Shown: positions 32,280-41,570, numbered from the stretch's first letter. The stretch is DNA of 42,030 nt from Candidatus Binatia bacterium (GCA_022826945.1 JAJDTY010000062.1:1-42030); one strand, 5' to 3'. Notes: a model not told the origin generated them from the letters alone. Made by a program: numbers and translations.

Positions 32280-33125
32280 ATGCCGATTCAGAGCGTAGAG
32301 CGCATGGCTGCGCCGGACGATATCCTTGCTATTCTCAAACGAGACGGGGTGGTCATCATCCGGGAGTTGATTGACCGGGCCGGCATGCAAGCGATTATGG
32401 GCAAGATCGAGCCCAGACTCGCCGAGCGCAAAACGGGCGGGGGCCAGTTTTTCGGGTATCGCAAACGCAGTATAGGCGCGTTGTTCTCCCACGGACCGGA
32501 GCTGAGCCAGCTTCCTCTCAACCCGACCGTTCAAGCACTCGCAGACCAGGTGCTTGGTCCGACCTGTAACACCTACCAGCTCCATGCCACCGGAGCGATA
32601 CAGGTCTGGGGTGGAGGACAAAACCAGCCGCTGCACCGGGAACTCGACGCTTATACACCGTTTATCAAGCTCAATCCGGACGACCCGGAATATATCCTCT
32701 TTTTCATGTTTGCCGGTAGCGACTTTACCGCTGAAAACGGCGCAACCCGGCTCGTGCCCGGTAGCCATCGTTGGCCAGCAGGTCGGCACGCAGCCGAAGA
32801 GGAAGTCTGTCAGGCCGTCATGCCCCAGGGCTCCGCGGTGGTGTGGCTCGGCAAAACGCTGCACGGGCTGGGGACGAATACCACCGACACTCCGCGCACC
32901 GGCCTGTTCTTCTCCTTTAGCCTGGGTTGGCTGCGACAGGAAGAGAATCAGTATTTAGCCGTCCCGGTTGATGTCGCGAAAGAACTGCCGGAACGTTTGC
33001 AGCAGTTGCTCGGCTATCGGTCGCACGGCACCTTCCTCGGCTGGGTTGATGGTCGGGATAGTGCACTGCAAACCCGCGAGACCCCGCTTGAAATGTTTGA
33101 AAATGTCGAAGGGGTGACGTACTGA
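32280..33125 (+). CDS. Phytanoyl-CoA dioxygenase (PhyH)-family oxygenase
   Basis: A 281-residue non-haem iron, 2-oxoglutarate-type dioxygenase. Iron ligands are His119 with Glu121 (or Asp123) in PLHRELDAY and His195 in GKTLHGLG; Arg206 in TDTPRTGLFF is placed to bind 2-oxoglutarate. The ENGATRLVPGSHRW segment is typical of the family. Many members hydroxylate natural products rather than phytanoyl-CoA. It is followed after 12 bases by the CCG-domain gene, so the two are cotranscribed. Confidence 0.88.
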   Translation: MPIQSVERMAAPDDILAILKRDGVVIIRELIDRAGMQAIMGKIEPRLAERKTGGGQFFGYRKRSIGALFSHGPELSQLPLNPTVQALADQVLGPTCNTYQLHATGAIQVWGGGQNQPLHRELDAYTPFIKLNPDDPEYILFFMFAGSDFTAENGATRLVPGSHRWPAGRHAAEEEVCQAVMPQGSAVVWLGKTLHGLGTNTTDTPRTGLFFSFSLGWLRQEENQYLAVPVDVAKELPERLQQLLGYRSHGTFLGWVDGRDSALQTRETPLEMFENVEGVTY

Positions 33126-33137
33126 GGAGTGACCCGC

Positions 33138-34142
33138 ATGGCAGAGTTTAACTACTCGGCTTTTTTTCGTCGGATTCAAGACCTCAAGCAGCTGCAGATC
33201 AGGGCGGAGGACGTTTCGTGGATCGAGAAGCATCAGACGCCTGACCGCGCCTACGATACCGTGCTGTATCTGGGCTGCAATATTCTGCGCACGCCGCATA
33301 TCGCCAAGCAAGTCATTGCCGTGTTCACCCACCTGGGGATCGATTTTATCCCTGTCGGCGGGGTGCAGTTCTGCTGCGGCATTGTCTGGGATAAATTTGA
33401 CGGCCCCAAGCGCGGCAGTCAGGTTTCTGACCGGACGGTTGAACGCCTGGAATCCTATCAGCCCAAGCAAGTGGTCATGTGGTGCCCGTCCTGCAACGTC
33501 CATTTCAAGGATATCGTTATTGGTCGCGACAGCCGCCATCCCCAGTTCGAGATCACCCATACTACCCAGTTCTTGGCCGAGATGGTCCGGCGCGGGGAGA
33601 TCACGTGGGAACGCGCAGTTTCCGGCAAGGTCGCGCTGCATACCCACGTGGGCCGCACTGGGCATGATGAGGGACAACGGCGGGCCAAGCGTGACCGGGA
33701 GGCCGCGGCTACCCTCCTAGACTCGATTCCCGGCGTCGAACTGCTCGACGAACTTCAGTCTCCACCGGAGCTAGACTATGACTGTGGGGCGGCCGGCCTA
33801 CGTCTGCCGCCACAACGCTTTCAGGCTATTCGAACTGACCTCGTCCGCTCGCTCAAGAGTACGAGTCAGGCGGATACCTTGGCAACGATCTCACACGCCT
33901 GCCACCGCGAGTGGTGCGATATCGGCGACACGCGGCTCACCGTCCGCAATTATATCTCCTTCGTGGCCGAAGCCCTGGGGCTTGAGACCGAGCACGATCA
34001 ACTCGGCGACTTCAAGAAGACCACCGACCTGGAAGACATCCTGAATCGTTCGCGTGACGCCTGGGAGTCGCACGGCCTCAGCCGCGAACAGGCCAGAGAC
34101 CTGGCGGCCAAGTACTTCGCAGACGGCACTATGGCTCCGTAG
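33138..34142 (+). CDS. CCG-domain (heterodisulfide-reductase-like) iron-sulfur protein
   Basis: A 334-residue protein with start ATG 33138 behind GAGGAG. The first cysteine-rich unit is intact with the canonical spacing: Cys47, CysCys 79-80, Cys116 and Cys119 (LGCN, QFCCGIVW, WCPSCN). A second unit is degenerate, with His where the first Cys should be (VALHTHVG), DCGAAG in place of CCG and CHREWC near 258. Intact CCG units in HdrB/GlpC bind non-cubane Fe-S clusters. Pairing with a PhyH oxygenase is unusual and may reflect electron supply or a lactate/glycolate-oxidase-like role. Confidence 0.8.
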   Translation: MAEFNYSAFFRRIQDLKQLQIRAEDVSWIEKHQTPDRAYDTVLYLGCNILRTPHIAKQVIAVFTHLGIDFIPVGGVQFCCGIVWDKFDGPKRGSQVSDRTVERLESYQPKQVVMWCPSCNVHFKDIVIGRDSRHPQFEITHTTQFLAEMVRRGEITWERAVSGKVALHTHVGRTGHDEGQRRAKRDREAAATLLDSIPGVELLDELQSPPELDYDCGAAGLRLPPQRFQAIRTDLVRSLKSTSQADTLATISHACHREWCDIGDTRLTVRNYISFVAEALGLETEHDQLGDFKKTTDLEDILNRSRDAWESHGLSREQARDLAAKYFADGTMAP

Positions 34143-34158
34143 TTCGCGAGACACGGAG

Positions 34159-34180
34159 CAGGTCTGGTGACCTGTCTTTT
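34159..34180 (+). terminator. Likely bidirectional terminator between convergent genes
   Basis: CAGGTC (34159-34164) and GACCTG (34169-34174) flank a TGGT loop and are followed by TCTTTT. It lies between the CCG gene and the flavin-binding gene. Confidence 0.5.
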
Positions 34181-34182
34181 CC

Positions 34183-34626
34183 CTACAGTTCAGCCTTGAA
34201 GGTATCCGTCAGGCCATTGGCATACGAGACCCGCTTGGGAATGAGACGCATCATGCGTAAGCTGTCATAACTAAAGAACGGTTCTTCAAACGGATTCTTT
34301 GTCAGGAAACGCTCTTTTAACTCGCTCCATTCGGCGCTGTCCCGAGCGACCTCTCTCGCAAGTCCCTGTATCGTTGCGCGCGCGACTTGCAGGGTTGAGA
34401 CATCGACCGTGTCTCTATTATCAACCACAACGGTCGCCTGGGGCCGCGTGAGCAGATTGTGATACTTCTCCGCGTCGGCCAGCATAATAAAGATTAAATC
34501 CAGGTCGTCGGTCTGCCCGAAGGCTTGTAAATGGGCCGTCGGCCAGGATTCCCCTTGAGTTGAGAGGATTGCCACGTGCTGCCGCGCGCACAGGTCTGCG
34601 AGTTTTTGTTTTTGCTCGGCATCCAT
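34183..34626 (-). CDS. Pyridoxamine 5'-phosphate oxidase-like split-barrel protein
   Basis: A 147-residue flavin/F420-binding split-barrel protein: HVAILSTQGESWPTAHLQAF, LIFIMLADAEKYHNLLTRPQATVVVDN and ATIQGLAREV are typical strands and loops. The C-terminal FFSYDSLRMMRLIPKRVSYAN is conserved in the family. It could be an F420- or FMN-dependent reductase or a haem-binding relative. No partner is evident. Confidence 0.8.
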   Translation of the reverse strand: MDAEQKQKLADLCARQHVAILSTQGESWPTAHLQAFGQTDDLDLIFIMLADAEKYHNLLTRPQATVVVDNRDTVDVSTLQVARATIQGLAREVARDSAEWSELKERFLTKNPFEEPFFSYDSLRMMRLIPKRVSYANGLTDTFKAEL

Positions 34627-34678
34627 GGATGGCGTCCTTTCTTATTCCATGCGGGTCAGGTGAAGAATCTGTGCTCGG

Positions 34679-35251
34679 CTATGCTGGCTCCCGATCGTCA
34701 AACGTCATAATCGTCCGAAACTTGCCGAGGACCTCCTCCCCGTAGTCGGCACGAATCTGTTCGGTAACCTTCGGCGGTATCCCGACATCGTCACGCGCAT
34801 GGACTTCCCCGGTAATAACGGTCAGCAGGACGCTGTCCTTGTCTGCAACGTTGCGGAAGCCGCGATACACGCCCGGCGGGCAGGAGAACACATCCCATTT
34901 ATTGAGCCTGACCGTCTCCTGTCCTTCCTCGCCAACAGCAAACTCAAACGCACCGTCAAGGACCATGAAGGTCTCGTAGGTGCTGTTGTGCGCGTGCAAA
35001 CACGGCCCCTGGCCGGGCGGGCAGACGGAGACGTTCATCGTTGTGCCAGCCGCGCCAAATATCGCGGCGGTCTCGCCAAACGGATTCTTGGTCTTCTCCA
35101 GAATGACCGGCATGAGGGTGCGGGCAAAGATAACATCCATCGCCTCCTGCGACACGTCCGCCATATCTTTGGCCGTGGACATGGGCCGGAGTTGATCAAA
35201 CCGAGCAACCCGCTGGGCAATTTCCTCTTTGGTCATATTTCGATTTGCCAT
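34679..35251 (-). CDS. Cupin-domain protein
   Basis: A 190-residue single-domain cupin. The metal motif is visible as GPCLHAHNSTYETFMVLDG, with two His, a Glu and a Gly, and the second motif near PPGVYRGFRNV lacks the usual His. It has an N-terminal ~50-residue extension rich in charged helix. An enzyme such as an oxygenase or isomerase, or a sensor, is possible. It is followed by the split-barrel gene on the same strand at 52 bases. Confidence 0.78.
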   Translation of the reverse strand: MANRNMTKEEIAQRVARFDQLRPMSTAKDMADVSQEAMDVIFARTLMPVILEKTKNPFGETAAIFGAAGTTMNVSVCPPGQGPCLHAHNSTYETFMVLDGAFEFAVGEEGQETVRLNKWDVFSCPPGVYRGFRNVADKDSVLLTVITGEVHARDDVGIPPKVTEQIRADYGEEVLGKFRTIMTFDDREPA

Positions 35252-35277
35252 TGCACTCCTCCTTCAGACTCATGGCC

Positions 35278-36474
35278 TTACCATAAACGTTTGGACGCCA
35301 AGGCCGCGCCCTGGCTCAGCACCTGTAGTTTCGCCCATACCACATCGTCAGCGACCATGGTATAGCCGGCAAAAGTTGAAAACCCGCAGTCCGTACTGGC
35401 AATAACACGCTCCCGCTCGCCAACCACGTCGATCAGCCGCGCAATGCGTTCGGCAACGACTTCGGGATGTTCGAGATAATTCGTCGTCACATCCACCACG
35501 CCAGGAAAGAGCAGCATATCATCCGGGAGCGGGTGGGACACGAACAGTTCGCCCTCATGCTGATGACGTGGGTTGGCAAAGGGGATGCTCAATCCGCCCA
35601 CCTTGGCCCGATAGAGGAGCGGCAACAGGGGTTCCAAATCCATATCGTCGATGTGGGGGCCGTCCCAGTTCCCCCAGCACACGTGCAGACGCACGCGGTC
35701 TTTGGGGATGTTGACCAGGGCAGCGTTGAGCGCCTCGATATGCAGTTCGACCCGTTTGAGAAAGGTGTCGAGCGGTTGGTCCACATACAGAATCTGACGC
35801 TCAAGAGCCAGGTCGGGAGCATCGATCTGGAGAATGTGGCCGTGGGCGACAATGAGTTCATACTCGCCACGCAACTCCTCGGCCAAGGCCATCACATAGT
35901 CCCGATCAGTGGTGTAGTCGGGATTGTCTGGATTGCGCAACAGGGTGGTGGAGACAATGCCCGGTGCGGCCGCAGTCACAAAGGTCTCGGCGGCGCGGCT
36001 GCCGACCCCGGTTCGCTCCAGGCCAGCCTTGAAGAGGCGCAGTTCCTGCTGGGCGGCGTGCTGCTCCGGGTCGTATTTCACGGCGCATTGGCACTCCGGC
36101 ATATCGTACAAGGTCGCGCTCTTAGAAATCTCGTCTCCCCGTGACGCCTGCTGTTGCTTGAGTTTGGCGTAGCCGGGGAATTTTGCAAAGTCGGTCACCG
36201 TGCCCCGCGGCGAGTGACCGCCAAAGCCCGACATGCGATCCTTGACATAAAAAGAGAATCCAAGCCGGGGTAGTTCGCCATCGCAGACAATATCGACCCC
36301 CACCTCGTGCTGTTTTTGCAGCACATAATCGAGATCGCGCTCGACCTGTTTTTCAAATGTGGCTTCATCAATCGCATTTCCAGCTTCTTGATCAACCAGC
36401 ATCTGAAGCAGCCTTTCACTGCGCGGCAGACTGCCAACGTGGGTAGTAAGAATACGATTGACGCTGTGTTGCAT
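35278..36474 (-). CDS. MetE-like (cobalamin-independent methionine synthase II-type) protein
   Basis: A 398-residue protein with start ATG 36474 behind a strong GGAGGAGG site; the open frame upstream is not needed. It resembles the C-terminal half of MetE and archaeal MetE-like transferases: RILTTHVGSLPRSERL, then GVDIVCDGELPR and a RVRLHVCWGN zinc site (His-X-Cys) with the second Cys in ASTDCGFSTF. It lacks the N-terminal MetE half. It may methylate a different thiol, or act in a demethylase route. It is divergent from the enolase-family gene. Confidence 0.85.
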   Translation of the reverse strand: MQHSVNRILTTHVGSLPRSERLLQMLVDQEAGNAIDEATFEKQVERDLDYVLQKQHEVGVDIVCDGELPRLGFSFYVKDRMSGFGGHSPRGTVTDFAKFPGYAKLKQQQASRGDEISKSATLYDMPECQCAVKYDPEQHAAQQELRLFKAGLERTGVGSRAAETFVTAAAPGIVSTTLLRNPDNPDYTTDRDYVMALAEELRGEYELIVAHGHILQIDAPDLALERQILYVDQPLDTFLKRVELHIEALNAALVNIPKDRVRLHVCWGNWDGPHIDDMDLEPLLPLLYRAKVGGLSIPFANPRHQHEGELFVSHPLPDDMLLFPGVVDVTTNYLEHPEVVAERIARLIDVVGERERVIASTDCGFSTFAGYTMVADDVVWAKLQVLSQGAALASKRLW

Positions 36475-36636
36475 GCAACTGCTCCTCCTCCGATACGAGC
36501 CCGTCACAATTTGGGCAGAGGGCCTATGAATAATCAACTCTGGCGCGGCAAACAAGATTATCTTTCTCCCGGCTCTTTCGCTATACTCGGGCCGCAGCGT
36601 TCCGCATGAATGTGCTGAAGTATAAAGGAGGACTGT

Positions 36637-37728
36637 ATGTCTGCCGATGTCCTGACTATTCGCGCCCTCCGCGCCCGCGCCGTCAGCTTACCCATGAATC
36701 GCCCCATATATACCGGGGGTGGATCGGTCACAAAATTTCCCATGGTTCTGATTGACCTTGAGACCGAGGAAGGTATTTGCGGCTGTAGCTATATCTTCTG
36801 CTACGCCCCGTTTGTCATGCTGCCGTTGGTGCAACTGCTTGAAAATCTGGGCGAACTCATCTTTGGAGACAAGGTTATCCCGCTCGCCCTGGAAGAAAAG
36901 CTCCAGAGAGCTTTCCGGCTGCTCGGTCCGCAGGGTTTTACGGCTATGGCCGCGGCCGGGATCGACGCGGCGGCCTGGGACGCCTGCGCCAAGGCGGCAG
37001 GGCAGCCCCTGGTCCAGCTCTTAGGCGGGCAATCACAACCCATTCCGGCCTATAACAGCACCGGCCTGAGCATTATGGACGTAGACCGGGTGCGGAGTGA
37101 GGCCCGCGAGTTGGTTGAGCCGGGCTTCAGCGCCATCAAGGTGCGACTTGGCTATGAAGATGCCCGAGCCGATGTCGAGATCGTACGGGCAATCCGCAAT
37201 GCCGTGCCGGACGATATTACGCTCATGTCGGACTACAATCAGTCCTTGACCGTACCGGAGGCCATACAACGCGCCCACGCTCTTGACGGCGAAGGGCTGT
37301 GTTGGATCGAGGAGCCGACGCGCGCAGACGATTACGCCGGCTATGCGCAGATTCGCCAAGCCACCCATACGCCCATCCAACTTGGGGAGAACTTCTGGGG
37401 ACCGCATGACATGGCCAAAGCCATCACAGCCGGGTCAGGAGATTTTCTCATGCCGGATGTCAATAAAATCGGCGGCGTGTCCGGCTGGCTGCGTGCCGCC
37501 GCCCTAGCCGAACCAGCTGGCATTCCCGTCTCCTCTCATCTCTACCCGGAAATCAGCGTCCACCTGCTGGCCGCAAGCCCGACGCGACACTGGCTGGAGT
37601 ATGTAGACTGGGCCGAGCCCGTGCTCCAGGAGCCAACACAGCTTGAAGACGGCGATGCCTTTCCCTCGTCAACTCCAGGGACCGGCATCGCCTGGGATGA
37701 GGATGCCGTCGCCCGGTACTTAGTGTAA
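36637..37728 (+). CDS. Enolase-superfamily, mandelate-racemase-like protein
   Basis: A 363-residue enolase-superfamily protein. Active-site positions run at a constant offset of four from mandelate racemase: Lys168, Arg170 (Lys166 in the racemase), Asp199, Asn201, Glu225, Glu251, Asp274, His301 and Glu321. Only the second base of the Lys-X-Lys pair is changed, to Lys-X-Arg. That keeps the His301/Asp274 dyad but alters the S-side base, so it may be a dehydratase or a one-sided epimerase. An AAAGGAGG site precedes the ATG, and the next luciferase-like gene follows after 25 bases. Confidence 0.88.
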   Translation: MSADVLTIRALRARAVSLPMNRPIYTGGGSVTKFPMVLIDLETEEGICGCSYIFCYAPFVMLPLVQLLENLGELIFGDKVIPLALEEKLQRAFRLLGPQGFTAMAAAGIDAAAWDACAKAAGQPLVQLLGGQSQPIPAYNSTGLSIMDVDRVRSEARELVEPGFSAIKVRLGYEDARADVEIVRAIRNAVPDDITLMSDYNQSLTVPEAIQRAHALDGEGLCWIEEPTRADDYAGYAQIRQATHTPIQLGENFWGPHDMAKAITAGSGDFLMPDVNKIGGVSGWLRAAALAEPAGIPVSSHLYPEISVHLLAASPTRHWLEYVDWAEPVLQEPTQLEDGDAFPSSTPGTGIAWDEDAVARYLV

Positions 37729-37753
37729 CATCGGTCCGATACAGGAGGTTTCC

Positions 37754-38923
37754 ATGAAATTCATGCTGCACCTCACCCCGGTTGTCCCCGCTACCCCGGA
37801 GGAACGAGAACGTCTGGCTCCCATTGCCCACCGCACGGATAAAACCCAGGAAATGCTCGAAGAGATGGTTGACTTGGCGCAGTTTGCCGAAGAGATGGCC
37901 TTCGACGCCCTGAGCTATTCGGAACATCATTTCTATACGGAGGGCCTTGAGGCGGGAGCCACACCGATTCCCCATATGCTCAACCTGACCCACCACACCA
38001 AACGCATTCAGGTTGGACCGGTCGGTTTTGTCCTACCCACCTGGGACCCCATCCGCCTGGCCGAGGACATTGCCTGGGTGGACCATATGTCTAAAGGTCG
38101 CATTTTTGTGGGTCTCGCACGTGGGTTTTTCCCGCGTTGGGTAAATGTGTTGGGACAGAAATATAGCGTTGAGCCGGGGACCTCGGGTCCCGACGCCGAA
38201 CTCCGTAACCGTGAGGTTTTTCAAGAGTTGTTCGAGGTCATGAAACTCGCCTGGAAAGACGAGCCGTTCGCTTTTAACGGCAAATACTATCAGGCCCCCT
38301 TTCCTGCTGGCGGACATGACTGGCCGGCCCACGAGGCAACCCGGCGTTACGGCGCACCGGGCGAAGTGGACGCCAAGGGCTGGCTGCATAAGATATCCCC
38401 GGTGCCCAAGCCGTATCAAAAGCCGCATCCGCCCTTGTTCCAAGCCTTGACCACAAACGAAGAAACCATACGCTGGACTGCTCGCGAAGGGATTGTTCCG
38501 ATGATGTTTCTGCCCTTCCCGGACTTGGCCATCCAGGGTGCGGCGGTCTACACCGAAGCCGCCAACGCCGCCGGACACGATATACAACTCGGCCAGAAGG
38601 TCGGCCTGGCCAGACTCCTGTATGTTGCCAAGACCCGAGAAGAAGCCCTGCGGCGAGCCCACGCCGGGGCGATTTTCCTGTTCAGCCGGTTCCACGCCAA
38701 GTTTGCGCAAGAGATTCCAACCACGATCGAGCCGTTTATCGAGGCGGGCATTGCCTTTGTCGGGACGGTCGATGATATCCGGCGGCAGCTGGAAGCGGTC
38801 AGAGAAAAGCTCAACCCGGACTGGTTCATGATTCTGTCTGACCAGGGATTCTTACCTCGGGACGAGATGAAAGAGCAGCTAGAGATTTTGGGGACAAAAA
38901 TTATTCCCGAGTTTGCTCACTAG
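37754..38923 (+). CDS. Luciferase-like (LLM class) flavin-dependent oxidoreductase
   Basis: A 389-residue luciferase-like oxidoreductase: MKFMLHLTPVVPATPEE, EEMAFDALSYSEHHFY, RIQVGPVGFVLPTWDPIRLA, HMSKGRIFVGLARGFFPRW and SPVPKPYQKPHPPLFQALTT. It is a third, distinct member of the family in this window, with GAIFLFSRFHAKFAQE and a C-terminal EILGTKIIPEFAH. The AGGAGG ribosome site and 25-base gap place it in one unit with the enolase-family gene. Confidence 0.87.
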   Translation: MKFMLHLTPVVPATPEERERLAPIAHRTDKTQEMLEEMVDLAQFAEEMAFDALSYSEHHFYTEGLEAGATPIPHMLNLTHHTKRIQVGPVGFVLPTWDPIRLAEDIAWVDHMSKGRIFVGLARGFFPRWVNVLGQKYSVEPGTSGPDAELRNREVFQELFEVMKLAWKDEPFAFNGKYYQAPFPAGGHDWPAHEATRRYGAPGEVDAKGWLHKISPVPKPYQKPHPPLFQALTTNEETIRWTAREGIVPMMFLPFPDLAIQGAAVYTEAANAAGHDIQLGQKVGLARLLYVAKTREEALRRAHAGAIFLFSRFHAKFAQEIPTTIEPFIEAGIAFVGTVDDIRRQLEAVREKLNPDWFMILSDQGFLPRDEMKEQLEILGTKIIPEFAH

Positions 38924-38954
38924 GTGAGCGGTCGAGTTTCGCTCCGCTCCGAAC

Positions 38955-38977
38955 GCCCTCTCACACCGGGAGAGGGC
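38955..38977 (+). other. Hairpin between convergent genes
   Basis: GCCCTCTC (38955-38962) and GAGAGGGC (38970-38977) form an 8-bp stem. There is no T-run. It sits between the luciferase-like gene and the SnoaL-like gene and resembles common intergenic GC-rich hairpin elements. Confidence 0.4.
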
Positions 38978-38992
38978 CGACCTCAGCTTGGG

Positions 38993-39379
38993 CTACGGGC
39001 GTTGTTTGCGCATCGAGTTCTTGACCAGAATCTTGCCGTCCCTAAAGGTCAGCACGTCGCAGCCCCGCGCCCTCACCTTGGTCCCGTCCGACACTCTGGT
39101 TCCGGTAAATATCCACTCACACACCCCCCGATTGCCCGTAATAAAGTCTTTACCCACCGGCTCGAAGTGGGCATCCGGATAGCCTTCCCACAGACTGGCA
39201 AAGCCCTTGCGGACTTCTTCTCTCCCCTCCCACTTGGTCCCTTCGGTTTCGGTGCCGACGGAGGCCATGAACACACAGCCGTCGGCCATATGCTCCATCA
39301 GCTTGTCGAGGTCTTTGTCGTTCCAGGCCTGGGTAAAATTCGCCAGAAATTCAGGGGTAACTTCGTTTGTGTCAGACAT
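38993..39379 (-). CDS. SnoaL-like/NTF2-fold protein
   Basis: A 128-residue NTF2-like protein with start ATG 39379 behind TGGAGGACGAG; the longer frame reaching 39595 overlaps the amidase start and lacks a site. The fold is visible: FLANFTQAWNDKDLDKLMEHM, ADGCVFMASVGTE, then REEVRKGFASLWEGYPDA and VSDGTKVRARGCDVLTFRDGKIL. Members act as polyketide cyclases, ketosteroid-isomerase-like enzymes or small-molecule binders. Confidence 0.87.
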   Translation of the reverse strand: MSDTNEVTPEFLANFTQAWNDKDLDKLMEHMADGCVFMASVGTETEGTKWEGREEVRKGFASLWEGYPDAHFEPVGKDFITGNRGVCEWIFTGTRVSDGTKVRARGCDVLTFRDGKILVKNSMRKQRP

Positions 39380-39485
39380 ACGCTCGTCCTCCATTCGAGG
39401 TTGATTGCTATCCTGGGCCGTAGCGGCCCGAGAATCTAGGCTGATAGTATCATTGCATCCTTCACCACGTATATGGGGTACGGGC

Positions 39486-41000
39486 ATGGGCATTACACGA
39501 CCGAGCGCACAGGAAATACAACGCCTAGGCGAACACGTCTTTATGGATATCGAGGCTGCCGAAGCCCTGGAGTTCGCGGAGTTGATCGACGGCAATCTCC
39601 AAATCTACGAAGCCCTGGATGCACTGCCGGACGATCTTCCGCCGGTGAAGTACCCCCGGACGCCCGGCTGCCGTCCCAGCCCGGAGGATAATCCGTATAA
39701 CGCCTGGTATTGGCAAACTCATATCCCCGGTGCGGCCCAGGGTCCGCTGAGCGGGCGGCGCGTTGTCTTCAAGGACAACATCATGGTTGCCGGGGTGCCC
39801 ATGATGAACGGCTCCTCGACGCTTGAAGGCTATATTCCCGACGTCGACGCCACAGTGGTCACCCGTATCCTCGATGCCGGCGGAGTTGTCGCCGGCAAGG
39901 CGCATAGCGAATATTTTTGCACCTCGGGCGGGAGTCATACCAACGCCACCGGGCCAATCCATAACCCGCATAAACACGGCCATACGGCCGGGGGCTCTTC
40001 CTCGGGCTGCGGCGTGCTGGTAGCCGCCGGTGAGGTGGACCTGGCAGTCGGGACAGACCACGGTGGCTCGTGCCGTATACCGGCTTCGTTCTGCGGCATT
40101 GTTGGCATGAAGGCCACCTTTGGCCTCGTGCCGTATACCGGGGCCATGCCGATCGACATGACCATCGATTATATCGGTCCCGTGACAAAAGATGTCGCCG
40201 ACAATGCCATCCTCCTCGAAGTGTTGGCCGGCTCTGACGGACTCGATCCGGTGCAGCCTGACTGCACGGCCGAGCGGTACACCACCGCGCTCGGAGAATC
40301 CATCGCAGGCCTAAAAATCGCGCTCGTACAAGAGGGTTTCGGCCATGCGAATTCCGACCCGCAGGTGGATGAAAAAGTCCGGGTCGCCGCCAAGACATAC
40401 GAGACGCTGGGCGCAGCCGTCTCTGTCGTGTCGATTCCTCTGCATCAAGTGAACGCGGCGATTTGGACGCCGATTTACGTAGAAGGTCTGGTCGTTTCGA
40501 TGATGCACGACAACGGCTATGGCAAAAACCGGGCGGGCGGCTATGTGCCTAGTCTGATGCGCTCCCATGCACACTGGCGCGACAACACCCATAAATTCGG
40601 CCCCCAAACGAAACTGGTGCTACTCACGGGAGAGTATATGACGCGGGCCTACGGGGGCCTGTACTATGCTAAGGCTCAGAATCTCCGTCCACGCCTGACC
40701 GCGGCCTACGACGCAGTGCTCAAGGAGCACGACCTCCTGCTCATGCCAACGCTTCCCATGACCGCTCCCGCGATGCCGGCACCGGACGCTCCCGCGTCCG
40801 AAATTGTTGCCCGCTCCCTCGAAATGGTGCCCAACACCCCGGCCTTTGATCTCACCGGCCATCCAGCGCTCTCGCTCCCATGCGGGACGGTCAACGATCT
40901 GCCCGTGGGGCTGATGCTGGTGGGTCGGCATTTCGATGAACTGACGGTCTACCGCGCCGCCCATGCCTTTGAGCAGGCTGGCGACTGGAAGCACATGTGA
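39486..41000 (+). CDS. Amidase (amidase signature family)
   Basis: A 504-residue amidase with start ATG 39486. The Ser-cisSer-Lys triad is evident: Lys96 in VVFKDNIMVAG, the serine loop at 171-173 (AGGSSSGCG) and nucleophile Ser195 in GTDHGGSCRIPASFCGIVGMK. The glycine-serine-rich signature is intact apart from SSSGCG replacing the usual SSGGS. It hydrolyses an amide to acid and ammonia; specificity is open. It begins divergently from the SnoaL-like gene and is followed by the interrupted hydrolase after 37 bases. Confidence 0.93.
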   Translation: MGITRPSAQEIQRLGEHVFMDIEAAEALEFAELIDGNLQIYEALDALPDDLPPVKYPRTPGCRPSPEDNPYNAWYWQTHIPGAAQGPLSGRRVVFKDNIMVAGVPMMNGSSTLEGYIPDVDATVVTRILDAGGVVAGKAHSEYFCTSGGSHTNATGPIHNPHKHGHTAGGSSSGCGVLVAAGEVDLAVGTDHGGSCRIPASFCGIVGMKATFGLVPYTGAMPIDMTIDYIGPVTKDVADNAILLEVLAGSDGLDPVQPDCTAERYTTALGESIAGLKIALVQEGFGHANSDPQVDEKVRVAAKTYETLGAAVSVVSIPLHQVNAAIWTPIYVEGLVVSMMHDNGYGKNRAGGYVPSLMRSHAHWRDNTHKFGPQTKLVLLTGEYMTRAYGGLYYAKAQNLRPRLTAAYDAVLKEHDLLLMPTLPMTAPAMPAPDAPASEIVARSLEMVPNTPAFDLTGHPALSLPCGTVNDLPVGLMLVGRHFDELTVYRAAHAFEQAGDWKHM

Positions 41001-41037
41001 GCTATATCCATCCGCAATACATAGGAGGGCATCACTC

Positions 41038-41570
41038 ATGATTATCGGTCACGAACTGTACGGCAGCGGCCCGGAGGGTGTTATCGTCATGCACGACTTC
41101 TACGGCTGCCGGGACACCTGGGCGTTTGCCCGCAATTTTTTTGATACCCGGAATTTCACGTTCGCGTTCGTTGAGGTACGCGGCTACGGCGCGTCGCGCC
41201 ACATTCCCGGCGAATACACGCCGGTTGAAGCCGCGTCCGACATCCTTTCCCTGGCCGACAATCTGGGCTGGCAGCGGTTCCACATCGTCGGCCATTCCAT
41301 GAGCGGCATGCTGGCGCAGAGGGTTGTCCTCGACGGTGGCGAGCGTGTCAAATCAGCGATCCTCAATACACCGGTAGCCGCGACCGGCTTGGCTTTCTCT
41401 CCTGAGGGTCTGGCCGTCATCACCGATTCGATTACCGACAACGACGCCCTGGCCCAAGCCTTCGACGTCCTGACCGGCAATAGACTGTGCCGGGAATGGC
41501 TCGACTTCAAAATCCGGCAGACCCGCTCGACCCGCAGCAAAGAAGCCCAGGCCGGCTATTTGAAGAGCCT
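41038..41570 (+). pseudogene. Alpha/beta hydrolase cut by an IS630-type insertion
   Basis: ATG 41038 follows an AGGAGGG site. The first ~177 residues are a normal alpha/beta hydrolase core with VMHDFYG, the Ser87 nucleophile elbow GHSMSG and the cap start, ending YLKS. At 41570 the reading frame passes into the insertion sequence and ends after ~34 foreign residues at 41673. The acid and histidine of the triad are missing, so the gene is broken. The rest of the gene may lie beyond the element. Confidence 0.8.
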
